The translations under genes and the position numbers were made by a program. The notes under the pieces are model-generated. The model saw nothing but the letters and a program-made list of their open reading frames with translations. It did no database searches and had not been told where the DNA came from. From Stieleria neptunia (GTDB lineage Bacteria > Planctomycetota > Planctomycetia > Pirellulales > Pirellulaceae), in NCBI RefSeq assembly GCF_007754155.1, contig NZ_CP037423.1:4588001-4652000 (forward strand): DNA of 64,000 bases, read 5' to 3'. Positions 1 to 9,537 of the stretch are shown piece by piece. Each line of letters begins with the position of its first letter. Positions within the stretch are counted from its first letter, which is position 1.

Positions 1-354
1 GAACGCATCGACGAGCTGCAAGAAGCCGTCGCGGTGGCCGAGCGTGAATTGGCCGAAAAGACGGCCGAGCACAAGAAACGCGTCGAGGCGGTGGAGAACC
101 GAATGGTCGTCGTCCAAGCCGATTTGGACCACGTCCGCAATGAACTCGCCAAGGCGGAAGCCGAGGTCCCGGCGGCGGCCCGTTCGGAGTACAAACGTTT
201 AACCGAAGGCCGCGGCGACGAAGCCCTGGCACCGATCGAAGACGATTCCTGTGGCGGATGCAATCAGACGTTGACCACGCAGATGGTCGATCGCGTCCGA
301 CTGGGATTCTTGACACACTGTCCGGCCTGTTCCTCCTGGCTTTATCTTCCGTAA
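1..354 (+). CDS. C4-type zinc ribbon / coiled-coil protein (5' end missing)
   Basis: The reading frame is open from base 1 to a TAA at 352-354, so the N-terminus lies outside the window. The visible part is a charged helical coiled coil (heptad-like E/K/R/L pattern) followed by a zinc ribbon made of CGGC and CPAC cysteine pairs near the C-terminus, with the C-terminal residues SSWLYLP. This order matches the family of small coiled-coil plus C4 zinc-ribbon proteins (CT398/DUF164-like), which are thought to bind nucleic acid; the exact role is unknown. It is followed 17 bases later by coaE on the same strand. The domain type is fairly secure; the function is not. Confidence 0.75.
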   Translation, partial: ERIDELQEAVAVAERELAEKTAEHKKRVEAVENRMVVVQADLDHVRNELAKAEAEVPAAARSEYKRLTEGRGDEALAPIEDDSCGGCNQTLTTQMVDRVRLGFLTHCPACSSWLYLP

Positions 355-371
355 TCGAGTTGAGCGATGCG

Positions 372-1055
372 ATGCTGATTTTGGGGTTGGTCGGATCACC
401 GGCCGGCGGAAAATCTTCGGCCGCTGAGTTTCTGGCGTCACTGGGGGCGGAATGGATCAATGCCGATCTGATCGCACGCGACTGTCTCGGTCGCCCCGAC
501 GTCGTCTCGGCGCTGACCGCCCGGTTCGGCGACGGCATTCTCAATTCCGACGGAACGATCGATCGCGCTGCCATGGCCGATTTGGTCTTTGGTAACGATC
601 AGGCAAAGCGGGACAACCTGGCGTTTCTCGAATCGGTGTTGCACCCGCTGACCCGTCAAGAAATTCAGCGGCGGATTGTCCAAGCCGCCGACCGCGGGCG
701 AGCGGTCGCGTTGCTGGACGTGCCGCTGCTGTTTGAATCCGGCTGGGACCGGAGTTGTGACCAGATTTGGTGTGTCGACGCGACACGCGAAAATCGGCTG
801 GATCGCTGCAAAACACGGGGCTGGGATGCCGCCGAACTGGATCGTCGGGAGGCCAATCAGATGCCGATAGAGACGAAATGCCGACTCAGTAATCTCGTTA
901 TGCGCAATGACGCGACCTTAGATGCTTTGCACCAAAATCTTCGTCTACGGTGGCGGGATCTCGTTAGAATGAACCCAGCAGCCGGTGCGCCGGCGGACGC
1001 CCCATCGCGGCCGCCGGAGCGTCACTGTTCCTCCGACCGCGGAACGATTTCCTAA
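372..1055 (+). CDS. coaE: Dephospho-CoA kinase
   Basis: Catalyses the last step of coenzyme A synthesis, ATP-dependent 3'-phosphorylation of dephospho-CoA, in the cytoplasm. The 227-residue product begins MLILGLVGSPAGGKSS, with the P-loop at residues 8-16. It then shows the family's DVPLLFE segment and the lid motif REANQMP, where Arg contacts ATP. The open frame runs back to 258, but homology to CoaE begins only at the ATG at 372, and the frame before it overlaps the zinc-ribbon gene. The last 30 or so residues are a proline/arginine-rich tail beyond the usual CoaE end. It probably belongs to a forward unit with the preceding gene. Confidence 0.9.
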   Translation: MLILGLVGSPAGGKSSAAEFLASLGAEWINADLIARDCLGRPDVVSALTARFGDGILNSDGTIDRAAMADLVFGNDQAKRDNLAFLESVLHPLTRQEIQRRIVQAADRGRAVALLDVPLLFESGWDRSCDQIWCVDATRENRLDRCKTRGWDAAELDRREANQMPIETKCRLSNLVMRNDATLDALHQNLRLRWRDLVRMNPAAGAPADAPSRPPERHCSSDRGTIS

Positions 1056-1235
1056 TTCAAGCCCCGCAAAGCGTCGGTTCCCTTTCAGCGACGGTCATAT
1101 TTCCGTTACCCTCAGTCTTCGTGTCTCCCTCACCGGTCCCTCCAGACACCTCCTCCTGCCTCCCTTCTCGTTGCAGTTTGCTGCCAGACTCTCCACTCCT
1201 CTTCTTCCCACGCGTCCTCCCCGGACGCCACGACT

Positions 1236-2750
1236 ATGCAATCCAATCGGCCTTCGGGCGACGAACACCGCGCTGATGATCGCGGACCAAAACGTCATGG
1301 CGGATCACGTGATTATTCCAGTCACCGCCGGCAACGCCAACAACGACATCCGGACAAGGTCGTCGATCGACGCATCCGAGAACTCGATGCGGAGCGGGAT
1401 CCGCTGTCGCTGCCCGAAGAGATCGTCAGTGAAGCGACCAAGGTCGGACAACGCGTCGGGATTCCCTCCGGCGGCGACGGGCCCCAGCTGAACCTGGCCC
1501 AATTGCAAGAGTTGGGGGACGCGAAGCTGTTGGAAATGGCTCGCGAAGACGGCATTCCCGACTTTGAGGTGATGTCCAAGCAGGAGCTGATCTTTGCCGT
1601 CTTGAAACACCGCATGAAAGTCGGTGGACTGATGTACGGCGAAGGCACGCTGGAAATCCTGCCCGACGGGTTCGGGTTTCTGCGGAGCAGCAAGCATCAT
1701 TACGTGTCCTGTCCCGACGACATTTACGTTTCGCCCAGCCAAATCCGTCGATTCGGACTGCAGACGGGTAGCCATGTCGCCGGCCAGATCCGTCCACCCA
1801 AAGAAAACGAACGCTATTTTGCCCTGCTGCGAATCGAGGCCATCAATCGCCGCGATCCGTCGCAACGCAACGCCGCGATCCCGTTCGAGGACCTGACGCC
1901 GCTGCATCCGGATCGCCGGATCATGATGGAACACGAAGGCGGTGAGATGTCCACACGCGTGGTCGACATGTTGACGCCGATCGGGTTTGGGCAACGCGGT
2001 TTGATCGTCAGCCCGCCTCGCGCGGGCAAAACCGTGCTGATGCAGAACATGGCTCGCGCGGTGCTGTCGAACTATCCCGAGGCCTATGTCTTTATTCTGC
2101 TGATCGATGAACGTCCCGAAGAAGTCACGGACATGGAACGCGAAGTCCGCGGGCCGCAGTGCGAAGTCATCAGCAGTACGTTTGACGAACCCGCCCAGCG
2201 ACACATCCAAGTCGCCCAGATGGTGATCGAAAAAGCCAAACGGATGGTCGAAGCCGGCGTCGACGTGGTCGTCTTTCTCGATTCGATCACGCGTCTGGCT
2301 CGAGCCCACAACAGCGACGGCGAATCCACCGGCAAATTGCTCAGCGGCGGGCTGGATGCCGGCGCGATGCAGAAACCCAAGTCGATCTTTGGCTCCGCCC
2401 GGAAAACCGAAGAGGGCGGGTCGCTGACGATCATCGCCACCGCGTTGGTCGATACCGGCAGCAAGATGGATGACGTGATCTTTGAGGAGTTCAAAGGGAC
2501 CGGTAACTTGGAAATCGTCCTGGACCGGTCGTTGGTCGATCGACGGATCTGGCCGGCAATCGACATCAGCCGAAGTGGCACGCGGCGCGAAGAAATGCTG
2601 CTGGATCAAGAAGAGTTCAAACGGATTTCGGCGCTGCGACGCGCCTTGTCCGAGGTCTCGCCGGTCGATGCCATGGATGACCTGATCAAGCGATTGAAAA
2701 AGACACAGAACAATGCCGAGTTTTTGCTGAGCGTGAAGGATGTTGACTGA
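1236..2750 (+). CDS. rho: Transcription termination factor Rho
   Basis: ATP-dependent RNA helicase that ends transcription by translocating along nascent RNA as a hexamer. The 504-residue protein has an unusual N-terminal extension of about 85 residues rich in Arg, His, Asp and Gln. It is followed by the Rho N-domain ([20 protein letters not shown]), the cold-shock-like RNA-binding domain ([15 protein letters not shown]), and the ATPase core with Walker A PPRAGKT at residues 260-266. Further core motifs are [30 protein letters not shown] (Walker B region) and [16 protein letters not shown]. coli Rho has 419 residues, so the extra length is nearly all N-terminal. The stop overlaps the start of ribH by 11 bases, suggesting translational coupling. 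Confidence 0.96.
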   Translation: MQSNRPSGDEHRADDRGPKRHGGSRDYSSHRRQRQQRHPDKVVDRRIRELDAERDPLSLPEEIVSEATKVGQRVGIPSGGDGPQLNLAQLQELGDAKLLEMAREDGIPDFEVMSKQELIFAVLKHRMKVGGLMYGEGTLEILPDGFGFLRSSKHHYVSCPDDIYVSPSQIRRFGLQTGSHVAGQIRPPKENERYFALLRIEAINRRDPSQRNAAIPFEDLTPLHPDRRIMMEHEGGEMSTRVVDMLTPIGFGQRGLIVSPPRAGKTVLMQNMARAVLSNYPEAYVFILLIDERPEEVTDMEREVRGPQCEVISSTFDEPAQRHIQVAQMVIEKAKRMVEAGVDVVVFLDSITRLARAHNSDGESTGKLLSGGLDAGAMQKPKSIFGSARKTEEGGSLTIIATALVDTGSKMDDVIFEEFKGTGNLEIVLDRSLVDRRIWPAIDISRSGTRREEMLLDQEEFKRISALRRALSEVSPVDAMDDLIKRLKKTQNNAEFLLSVKDVD

Positions 2751-3213
2751 GATTACGGGTGTCGATGGCCAGCTGCCCGCCGGAAAAATTGTCATCATCG
2801 CCAGTCGCTATAACGAAGGCATTTGTGATTCGCTGGTCCGCGGAAGCGTCGAAACGCTGACCGCTGCCGGTTACTCCGAAGCCGACCTGGAAATCATTCG
2901 CGTCCCCGGCGCTTGGGAATTGGTCCTGTTGGCCGCCAACGCACTGGACCGCGACGAGGTGCTCGCCGTCGTCACGCTCGGCTGCGTGATCAAGGGCGAA
3001 ACCACACACGATGAACACATCAATCGCAGCGTCAGCGATGCGCTGATGCAATTGGGAGTCCAGACACGCAAACCCATCGGTTTCGGACTGTTGACCTGCA
3101 ACACGCTCGAACAAGCGCTTCAACGCAGCGGCGGAACGGTCGGCAACAAAGGCAACGAAGCCGCCGAGGCGGTGGTCGAATTACTGCGACTGGCCGGTAA
3201 GCTGAAGGCTTAA
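2740..3213 (+). CDS. ribH: 6,7-dimethyl-8-ribityllumazine synthase
   Basis: Condenses 5-amino-6-ribitylaminouracil with 3,4-dihydroxy-2-butanone 4-phosphate to give the riboflavin precursor lumazine; the enzyme normally assembles into 60-mer or pentamer shells. The 157-residue product has the family signatures [14 protein letters not shown] (substrate loop), [28 protein letters not shown] with the catalytic histidine, and [18 protein letters not shown] followed by [10 protein letters not shown]. It starts 11 bases inside the end of rho in another frame. No other riboflavin gene is present here, and no FMN riboswitch is visible upstream because the gene begins inside rho. Confidence 0.95.
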   Translation: MLTEITGVDGQLPAGKIVIIASRYNEGICDSLVRGSVETLTAAGYSEADLEIIRVPGAWELVLLAANALDRDEVLAVVTLGCVIKGETTHDEHINRSVSDALMQLGVQTRKPIGFGLLTCNTLEQALQRSGGTVGNKGNEAAEAVVELLRLAGKLKA

Positions 3214-3270
3214 GGCTTCAAGTGGCTCTGTTGAATTCGGCCGTCGGATGTGGTGGCAGAATGTTGTTGT

Positions 3271-3312
3271 GGCAGAATGATGGTGTGGAGATCTGTCTCG
3301 TATCATTCTGCC
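3271..3312. terminator. Candidate bidirectional terminator between ribH and the topoisomerase B gene
   Basis: An 11-bp perfect inverted repeat (GGCAGAATGAT at 3271-3281, ATCATTCTGCC at 3302-3312) with a 20-base loop lies in the 130-base gap between two converging genes. There is no clear T tract on either side, so a terminator role is inferred from position and symmetry. A second copy of GTGGCAGAATG lies just upstream. Confidence 0.45.
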
Positions 3313-3343
3313 CCCTTATCAATCTGCCATCTTCTGTCTCTTC

Positions 3344-5260
3344 CTAAACGTCCACTTCGGCGTCCGCTGCCCGGTCCATGATAAACCGGAACCGTGCCGA
3401 CGCGTCGCGTCCCATCAGGTCGCTGATCACGCGATCGGTTTCCAACTGGTCATCGACTTCCACCCGCAGCAGTTGTCGCTGGGCGGGATCGAGGGTGGTT
3501 TGCCAGAGGACTTTGGGCATCATTTCGCCGAGTCCTTTGAAACGCGTGATTTCGGGTTTGGCCCGTCCGCCGTGTTTCTGCAGGATCTCTTCACGGTGGG
3601 CGTCGTCTTTGGCCCAGTAGGTTTCTTTGCCCAGATCGATTCGATACAGCGGCGGAACGGCGATGAACAGTCGTCCGTCGGAGATCAATTGGGGCATGTG
3701 ACGATAGAAGAACGTCAGCAACAACGTCGTGATGTGGTGCCCATCGGAATCGGCATCGGCCAACAGGATGATGCGTCCGTAGCGCAGTCCGGCGATGTCC
3801 ATCTTGGGACCGATCCCGCAACCGAGCGACGCGACCATATCCTGGATTTCTTTGTTGTCCAGGATTTTCTTCAGCGTCGCGCTTTCGGTATTCAGAACTT
3901 TTCCGCGGAGCGGAAGGATGGCCTGGTAGTTTCGATCGCGGCCTTGTTTCGCGCTGCCGCCGGCGGAATCACCTTCGACGATGAACAGCTCGGACTGCAT
4001 CTTTCCGCTGGACAAGCAATCGCTCAGTTTGCCCGGCAGCATCGTTCGTTTCGCACCGCCCTTGCGTGAGACGGCTTCGGAGGCGGCTCGGGAGGCGGCA
4101 CGGGCGCGGGCGGCGGCGATGATCCGGGCGACGATCGAATCGGCGATGGATCGGTTGCTGTTCATCCACTGTTCGATCTCGCCACGCACCGCGGCTTCGA
4201 CGGACGTTTGAACTTCGGGGTTGTTCAAACGGTCTTTGGTTTGCCCCTGGAACTGCGGCTCGCTGACGAAGACCGAAATGATCCCCACCATTCCTTCGCG
4301 GATGTCTTCGTGGGTGATCTTGACGCCGCGGGGCGTCAGATTGTGGGTGTCGATGTAGTTTCGCACCGCCTTGTTCAGTCCGCCGCGAAAACCGTTCTCA
4401 TGGGTTCCGCCGCTGCCGGTCGGGATTCCGTTGACATAGCTGCGGACGTGTTCATCGGTCGATTCGGTCCACTGCAAGACGACTTCGATCCGCATGTCGT
4501 CGTCAACCGAATGGCTGAACGGAGTCGCGTGGATCGGGCGCGCTTTGCGTTCCTTCAGGACTTTGTTGAGGAAGTCGACGATGCCTTGTTCGTGAACGAA
4601 CGATTCTTTGGTCTTGGCGACTTCATCGACGTAGGTGACTTTAACACCGCGGTGCAAGAAGCTGGCCGTTTCCAGACGGGCGCGAATCAGTGTCGTGTCG
4701 AAGGTCGTCTTGGGAAAGATCTGCGGATCGGGGGTGAAGGTGATCGTCGTTCCGCTGCCGCGGACGGCGCCCTTGAGTTTTTTGAGTTTCGTGGTCGGCT
4801 TGCCGCGTTCGAATTCCATCTTGTACTGCGCGCCGTCGCGACGGACCACCGCCGTCAGTTCTTTGCTGAGCGCGTTGACCACCGATGCCCCGACGCCGTG
4901 AAGACCTCCGGCGGTCTTGTAGTTCTGGCCTTCGAACTTGCCGCCGGCGTGCAGGATGGTCAGCACCATCTCCAGTGCGGGTTTCTTCGTCTTGGGGTGC
5001 TTGTCGACAGGGATGCCGCGTCCGTTGTCGGAAACCGAAATGGTTTGCCCATCTTTGTGCAGCGTGACCACGATCTCACTGGCGTGGCCGTTCATCGCTT
5101 CGTCGACGGAGTTGTCGACGATTTCCCAGATCAGATGGTGCAGTCCCGCGGTGCCGACACCCCCGATGTACATGCCCGGACGCTTCCGGACCGGGTCCAG
5201 ACCTTCGAGTGCGACGATGGCGTCGGCGTTGTAGTTGGATTTAGTCGCGATTGCTGTCAT
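3344..5260 (-). CDS. Type IIA DNA topoisomerase subunit B (ParE/GyrB-like)
   Basis: ATPase and TOPRIM subunit of a type IIA topoisomerase (topoisomerase IV or gyrase). The 638-residue chain shows the GHKL ATPase motifs (EIVDNSVDEAMNG, DNGRGIPVD, GLHGVGASVVNALS), the transducer domain, and the TOPRIM domain with LFIVEGDSAGGSAKQGRDR, ILPLRGKVLN and the metal-binding DADSDGHH. The family end motif RFKGLGEMMP is also present. The length matches ParE or insert-free GyrB. It lies 201 bases downstream of the A-subunit gene on the same strand, so the two probably form one enzyme. Sequence alone does not settle gyrase versus topoisomerase IV. The A subunit lacks a canonical GyrA box at the start of its tail, which slightly favours topoisomerase IV. 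Confidence 0.92.
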   Translation of the reverse strand: MTAIATKSNYNADAIVALEGLDPVRKRPGMYIGGVGTAGLHHLIWEIVDNSVDEAMNGHASEIVVTLHKDGQTISVSDNGRGIPVDKHPKTKKPALEMVLTILHAGGKFEGQNYKTAGGLHGVGASVVNALSKELTAVVRRDGAQYKMEFERGKPTTKLKKLKGAVRGSGTTITFTPDPQIFPKTTFDTTLIRARLETASFLHRGVKVTYVDEVAKTKESFVHEQGIVDFLNKVLKERKARPIHATPFSHSVDDDMRIEVVLQWTESTDEHVRSYVNGIPTGSGGTHENGFRGGLNKAVRNYIDTHNLTPRGVKITHEDIREGMVGIISVFVSEPQFQGQTKDRLNNPEVQTSVEAAVRGEIEQWMNSNRSIADSIVARIIAAARARAASRAASEAVSRKGGAKRTMLPGKLSDCLSSGKMQSELFIVEGDSAGGSAKQGRDRNYQAILPLRGKVLNTESATLKKILDNKEIQDMVASLGCGIGPKMDIAGLRYGRIILLADADSDGHHITTLLLTFFYRHMPQLISDGRLFIAVPPLYRIDLGKETYWAKDDAHREEILQKHGGRAKPEITRFKGLGEMMPKVLWQTTLDPAQRQLLRVEVDDQLETDRVISDLMGRDASARFRFIMDRAADAEVDV

Positions 5261-5461
5261 GGATAATCAAACGCCATCAACTTGATATTTGAAATTAGAA
5301 ACGTGCTATCTCTAACGGAATCTCTGTTTGCCGCCGTCTTCTATCGCGAGCTGCTTTATCACCCTCCCGCTGGGAGGGTTACATCGAATCGAATCTCGCT
5401 ACATCGAAAACGCTAGAGTGCAATAACTTGGAATTTAAAAGTTGAAACTTGAAACTTGAAA

Positions 5462-7891
5462 CTATTCATCGTCGAAGGGTGCGGGGGCGGCGACCGGCGG
5501 CGAGATGATCTTGGCGATCTTGCCGTTCTTTTGCAGCTCGACGCCCTTGCCGCCGCGGCTGGTGACCCGGTACTTGGCGGTGGAGACGGTTTTCCGTGCG
5601 CCGCGGTTGGTTTCGATGGTTAGCAGATCTCGATCGCCGCTGCTGGCTTTGAATCCGAGCAAGCGATCTCCGTCGGCCAATCGGATCAGGGTGACGCCTT
5701 TTCCCGCCCCGGACAGATAGTTGACTTCTTCGGATTCACAAACGATCGCGCGACAGTTTTCCGAGACGGCCAGAATGATTTCGCTGCCGGTGATCGGGAC
5801 CACGTCGATGATCGCGGCATCGCCGGTGACGCGGGCGAAACGGCGTCCGCTGCGGGTCGACGGTTCGGAAAACGGTGCCAGTCCGAAACGCAGGGCAAAC
5901 CCGTTGCTCGACGCGGCGAAGGCGTGGATTTCGGGGCAGTAATCGGGGTGTTTGGGGTCTTCGTGGATCTGGCCGATGCAACGCGGGTCGAAGGAGATTG
6001 CGGCGATGATCCGTTCGCCGTCTTTCATCTTGAACAGCTTTTGAATCGGTTCTCCGAAACCCGTCGAGGCGGGGATGTCGATGAATCGGGTCGTGTAACA
6101 GACACCGAGCGACGAGAACAGGGCGAGGGTGGCGCGGGTGCTGCCGGCGATGCAGGCGAGCACCGAATCGCCTTGCCGGAGCCGGCTCTTGGCGGGATCG
6201 ACGATTTGTTTTTGCCGTTTCACCCAGCCGTCGGTGGTGACCAGGACGTGGCAGTTTTCGGCGACGATAAAATCTTCGACCGAGTACTCGACCTCCTCTT
6301 CGACGGCGTTGATCGCGGTCCGCCGACGGCTCGCGGTGTCGCTTCCATAGGTCGTGATCAGCCCCTCGATTTCTTCGCGGACGATTTTCCAGCGGCCCGA
6401 GGCGTTGGTGTCCTTGGTGTCTTCGTTGAGCAGTTTACGGATCTGCGCGGCGCGTTTCTTCTTGTCTTTCAGTTCATCCAGGATCAGATTGATTTCCAGA
6501 CGCGCCAATCGATACAGTTTCAATTCGAGGATTGCGTCGGTCTGCTCGGCGTCCAGGCCGCCTTTGCTGGCCGGAAACCGCTTCATGATTTTTTCGGCCG
6601 CATCGGCTTTGCCGTCCGATTGGCGAATGATTTTGATGATCTGATCGAGCGCGTCGAAGATCAGCGCGAAGCCTTCCAGGATGTGGATCCGCCGCTCCAG
6701 TGACGCCAGTTCGTTTTCCAAACGACGGGTGACGACTTCCAAGCGGAAATGCAGGAAGTGCCAGAGCATTTCTTTGAGTGAGAGTCGCTCGGGCGTTCCC
6801 AGTTCCGGGTTTTCGGTGGGAACCAGGCAGGTCAGGTTGACGTTAAAGTTCTTTTGAAAATCGGTGTGTTTGTAGAGGAATGCCAGCACCTTTTTTTCGT
6901 CGGCGTCTTTCTTGAGCAGCAGGTCGATGCGGATTTCGTCGGTCGACAGATCCCGGACTTCGGTGACCAGGGGCAGTTTGCCGTCGAAGACCAATTCGCT
7001 GATCCGTTCGACCAACAGCGCTTTGTTGACGCTGTAGGGGATCGAGTCGATTTGAATGACTTTTCCGCTACGATCCTTGGTGCCCTGTTTGATCGTGCCG
7101 CGAAGCTTGATGGTGCCTTGGCCGGTTTGATAGATCTCGCGGAGCTCGTCCTTGGTGTTGGTGATTTGGCCGCCGGTGGGAAAGTCCGGGGCCTGGACGG
7201 CATCATTGGCGACCAGTTGATAGTCTTTGATTTCCGGATCCCGCAACAGTTTCAGCAGCGCGTTGCAGATCTCGCGCAAGTTGTGTGGGGGAATGTTGGT
7301 GGCCATTCCGACGGCGATCCCGGTGGCGCCGTTGAGCAGCAGGTTGGGCAAGCGGCTGGGCAGGACGACGGGTTCCTCGCGGCTGCCGTCATAGTTGGCC
7401 TTGTAGGCGACGGTGCGGGTCGCCAGGTCGGTCAGCACTTCGCCGGCGACCGGGGTCATGCGGCACTCGGTGTAGCGCATCGCCGCGGCGTTGTCGCCGT
7501 CGACGCTGCCGAAGTTGCCGCTGCCGTCGACCAGCGGCATCCGCATCGCGAAGGGCTGGGCCATGCGGACCAGCGCCTCGTAGATCGAGCTGTCGCCGTG
7601 GGGGTGATAGTTCCCCATCACGTCGCCGACGACTTTGGCGCATTTGCGGTGCTTGGCGGTGCTGGAGAGCCCCTGCTGGTGCATCGTGTAGAGGATGCGT
7701 CGCTGGACGGGTTTGAGCCCATCGCGGACGTCCGGCAGCGCCCGGCTGGTGATCACCGACAGGGAATAATTGAGGTAGCGTTCCTGAGCCGCCTGGCGCA
7801 GCGGGACCGCCGTCAGGAGCGAATCCTCGACGGCGTCAAACAACGATTTGCCGTTCTTTTCCGATTGCTTGCGGGGACGTCGTTTTGCCAC
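5462..7891 (-). CDS. Type IIA DNA topoisomerase subunit A (ParC/GyrA-like)
   Basis: DNA cleavage and rejoining subunit, partner of the B subunit just downstream. The 809-residue protein contains the winged-helix/tower core: [37 protein letters not shown], and [11 protein letters not shown] with the catalytic tyrosine at residue 140. It also has the [19 protein letters not shown] segment and a C-terminal beta-pinwheel-like tail. The tail has no QRRGGKG-type GyrA box in its first blade, where [10 protein letters not shown] is found instead. A related TSRGGKG is present at residues 777-783, close to the C-terminus. The start ATG at 7891 precedes a basic stretch ([11 protein letters not shown]). 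Confidence 0.92.
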   Translation of the reverse strand: MAKRRPRKQSEKNGKSLFDAVEDSLLTAVPLRQAAQERYLNYSLSVITSRALPDVRDGLKPVQRRILYTMHQQGLSSTAKHRKCAKVVGDVMGNYHPHGDSSIYEALVRMAQPFAMRMPLVDGSGNFGSVDGDNAAAMRYTECRMTPVAGEVLTDLATRTVAYKANYDGSREEPVVLPSRLPNLLLNGATGIAVGMATNIPPHNLREICNALLKLLRDPEIKDYQLVANDAVQAPDFPTGGQITNTKDELREIYQTGQGTIKLRGTIKQGTKDRSGKVIQIDSIPYSVNKALLVERISELVFDGKLPLVTEVRDLSTDEIRIDLLLKKDADEKKVLAFLYKHTDFQKNFNVNLTCLVPTENPELGTPERLSLKEMLWHFLHFRLEVVTRRLENELASLERRIHILEGFALIFDALDQIIKIIRQSDGKADAAEKIMKRFPASKGGLDAEQTDAILELKLYRLARLEINLILDELKDKKKRAAQIRKLLNEDTKDTNASGRWKIVREEIEGLITTYGSDTASRRRTAINAVEEEVEYSVEDFIVAENCHVLVTTDGWVKRQKQIVDPAKSRLRQGDSVLACIAGSTRATLALFSSLGVCYTTRFIDIPASTGFGEPIQKLFKMKDGERIIAAISFDPRCIGQIHEDPKHPDYCPEIHAFAASSNGFALRFGLAPFSEPSTRSGRRFARVTGDAAIIDVVPITGSEIILAVSENCRAIVCESEEVNYLSGAGKGVTLIRLADGDRLLGFKASSGDRDLLTIETNRGARKTVSTAKYRVTSRGGKGVELQKNGKIAKIISPPVAAPAPFDDE

Positions 7892-8311
7892 GCGATAAGG
7901 GTCCTTTTACACAAATGACTCGGTGCGTTCTTCACCTTCTCCATCGGTCGCAGAGGCGCGCCGATTTGCTCAAGTTAGGGTAGAGACGGTGAAAATTCTA
8001 GACAGGCAGTGGCGGCAGACTTTAACGGTTGGCCGGGTCGAATGGCAAATGCAATCGACACCGGTGCTAGCGATGCTCCGAAATGATCCGAAATCGCCAG
8101 CAGAACGCTGCCAGCTATCGCCGAGCAGGCAATCGCGCCGAAACAACAAACCGTGTGAATAAGAAAATGCCCGCATCCGGCCGGCCGCCTTCGGGGCGCC
8201 CGTCTGGGGTGGTCTGCAACCGCCGACAGGGATTGTCGGCAGTGGATCGCATCCGGCGGTCGGGCGCGAACGGAATCAATGGCTGAAACACGGGTTCGGA
8301 GGAACCACCGG
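7892..8311. other. Intergenic region between divergent genes
   Basis: About 420 bases separate the reverse topoisomerase A gene from the forward Cys-rich secreted protein and must hold both promoters. I see no convincing RNA gene or long reading frame. Short GC-rich palindromes occur around 8177-8190 and 8221-8242. A ribosome binding site (GGAGGA) at 8298-8303 precedes the ATG at 8312. Confidence 0.5.
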
Positions 8312-8935
8312 ATGAAACTTCGATTGACAAACCAACTTTATGGCGCCGTCGCGGTGCTGGCACTCGTCGCTTCGGCCGGCAACGCCTTGGCACAAGGCGA
8401 ATCCTTTATCGTCGCCAGCCAGGTCGTCAGCGACACCGCCCTGCCGGCCGAGGGCGGTTACATCGGCGATCTCGCTTCGGCCTCGATCAGCGATAGCGGC
8501 TGCAGCAGCTGCCAAAGCGGTGAGTGTGCGACCTGTCAGAGCGGCAGCTGTGGCACCTGCTCCAGCGGAGACTGCGGCGGCGGTGTGCTGGGGAAACTCG
8601 CCAACCGATGCGGCGATGCGAATTGCAGCGTCTGTCGAAACCGCCAGTACGACCACTCGGATCTGTTTTACAACTTTTACTCCGGTGGCAATTGCAACAC
8701 GGCCAACGCCCAGATGTACGTCTCGCCGGTCCCCGTGCCGCACTTCGTCGGGCACACGTTTAACACGTACCAGCCGCTGTACCCCCACGAATTCCTGTAC
8801 AAGCACAAAGACCGCTACCACAACAATTACGACGATGGGCGTGGCATCAATCGGACCAAGGTGCGTTATTCGTATCCGCCGATCAAGCAGGCCGTGAGCA
8901 ATCTGTACTGGAACAAGCTGCGTTTGCCGCGTTGA
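8312..8935 (+). CDS. Secreted Cys-rich planctomycete protein, function unknown
   Basis: A 207-residue exported protein. The N-terminus MKLRLTNQLYGAVAVLALVASAGNALAQG is a typical signal peptide with a likely cut after ALA. A cysteine/serine/glycine module follows at about residues 60-90 (CSSCQSGECATCQSGSC and CGTCSSGDC), giving repeated CxxC pairs that could bind metal or form disulfides. The rest is rich in Tyr, Asn and His (YPHEFLYKHKDRYHNNYDD). The ATG at 8312 was chosen over an upstream in-frame start because it has a GGAGGA site and begins the signal peptide. I recognise no enzymatic domain. The next gene also encodes a small secreted Tyr/Pro/Gly-rich protein, and the two may be co-expressed. 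Confidence 0.75.
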   Translation: MKLRLTNQLYGAVAVLALVASAGNALAQGESFIVASQVVSDTALPAEGGYIGDLASASISDSGCSSCQSGECATCQSGSCGTCSSGDCGGGVLGKLANRCGDANCSVCRNRQYDHSDLFYNFYSGGNCNTANAQMYVSPVPVPHFVGHTFNTYQPLYPHEFLYKHKDRYHNNYDDGRGINRTKVRYSYPPIKQAVSNLYWNKLRLPR

Positions 8936-9002
8936 TGTTGACGCCGATGTTGACGCCGATTTTGAACCAACCTTTTCACTTCCACCCACCGAGATCAAAC
9001 TC

Positions 9003-9365
9003 ATGCGTACGCTGTTCGTCCTCGTCGCGTGCCTGGCGACCATCCCGATCGCCTCGCCATCCGACGCGACCGCCGCGGGGCCGGGGCTGTTTCACAAGAG
9101 CCCTCCGGTCAGCCATCCGTGGCATGGCGGTTACTATCATCAAAGCTGGGGCCAGCCCTTGGCCGTCGTTGTTCCGCCCACCGCCAACGTGCGCCAATCG
9201 TACTCGTGGGGTGTCGGCCAGAACTTGATGTATCCGATCAATTCCCAGTACGGACGCAACGCGCCCGGCCACGGCGCCGGCCCGCGGGGGGCGTTCCGGC
9301 CAACGCCGCCGTGGCCCAGCCACACCGACCAATTCGGTTACTACTACATCCGAGCACCCTGGTAG
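9003..9365 (+). CDS. Small secreted Gly/Pro/Tyr-rich protein, function unknown
   Basis: A 120-residue protein with an N-terminal signal peptide (MRTLFVLVACLATIPIASP, probable cut after ATAA or nearby). The mature part is rich in Pro, Gly, His and Tyr, with short aromatic motifs such as HPWHGGYYHQSWGQP and a C-terminal FGYYYIRAPW. The pattern resembles small exported planctomycete proteins with no known domain. It lies 67 bases downstream of the Cys-rich secreted protein on the same strand. Existence as a gene is supported by the signal peptide and good codon pattern; the role is unknown. Confidence 0.65.
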   Translation: MRTLFVLVACLATIPIASPSDATAAGPGLFHKSPPVSHPWHGGYYHQSWGQPLAVVVPPTANVRQSYSWGVGQNLMYPINSQYGRNAPGHGAGPRGAFRPTPPWPSHTDQFGYYYIRAPW

Positions 9366-9537
9366 GACGCTGGGGAATCGGTGGTTGGCGTCGTCGCGAA
9401 AGCCGTCAAAGGCTTTCGGTCAAACGGAATTGCGGCGGAACACCATTTGGATTTGCATCGCGCCGCGATTGCGTTCACACTGAAGTGTCCGCGGCGGTCC
9501 GCGGCGACACGCTTTTCTTTTGCCGCGCAGTGAGCCG

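Noticed and set aside
1305..2798. Long reverse reading frame opposite rho (497 codons)
   Set aside because: It mirrors rho in a GC-rich codon-biased region; the sense strand has every Rho motif and the reverse translation shows no domain.
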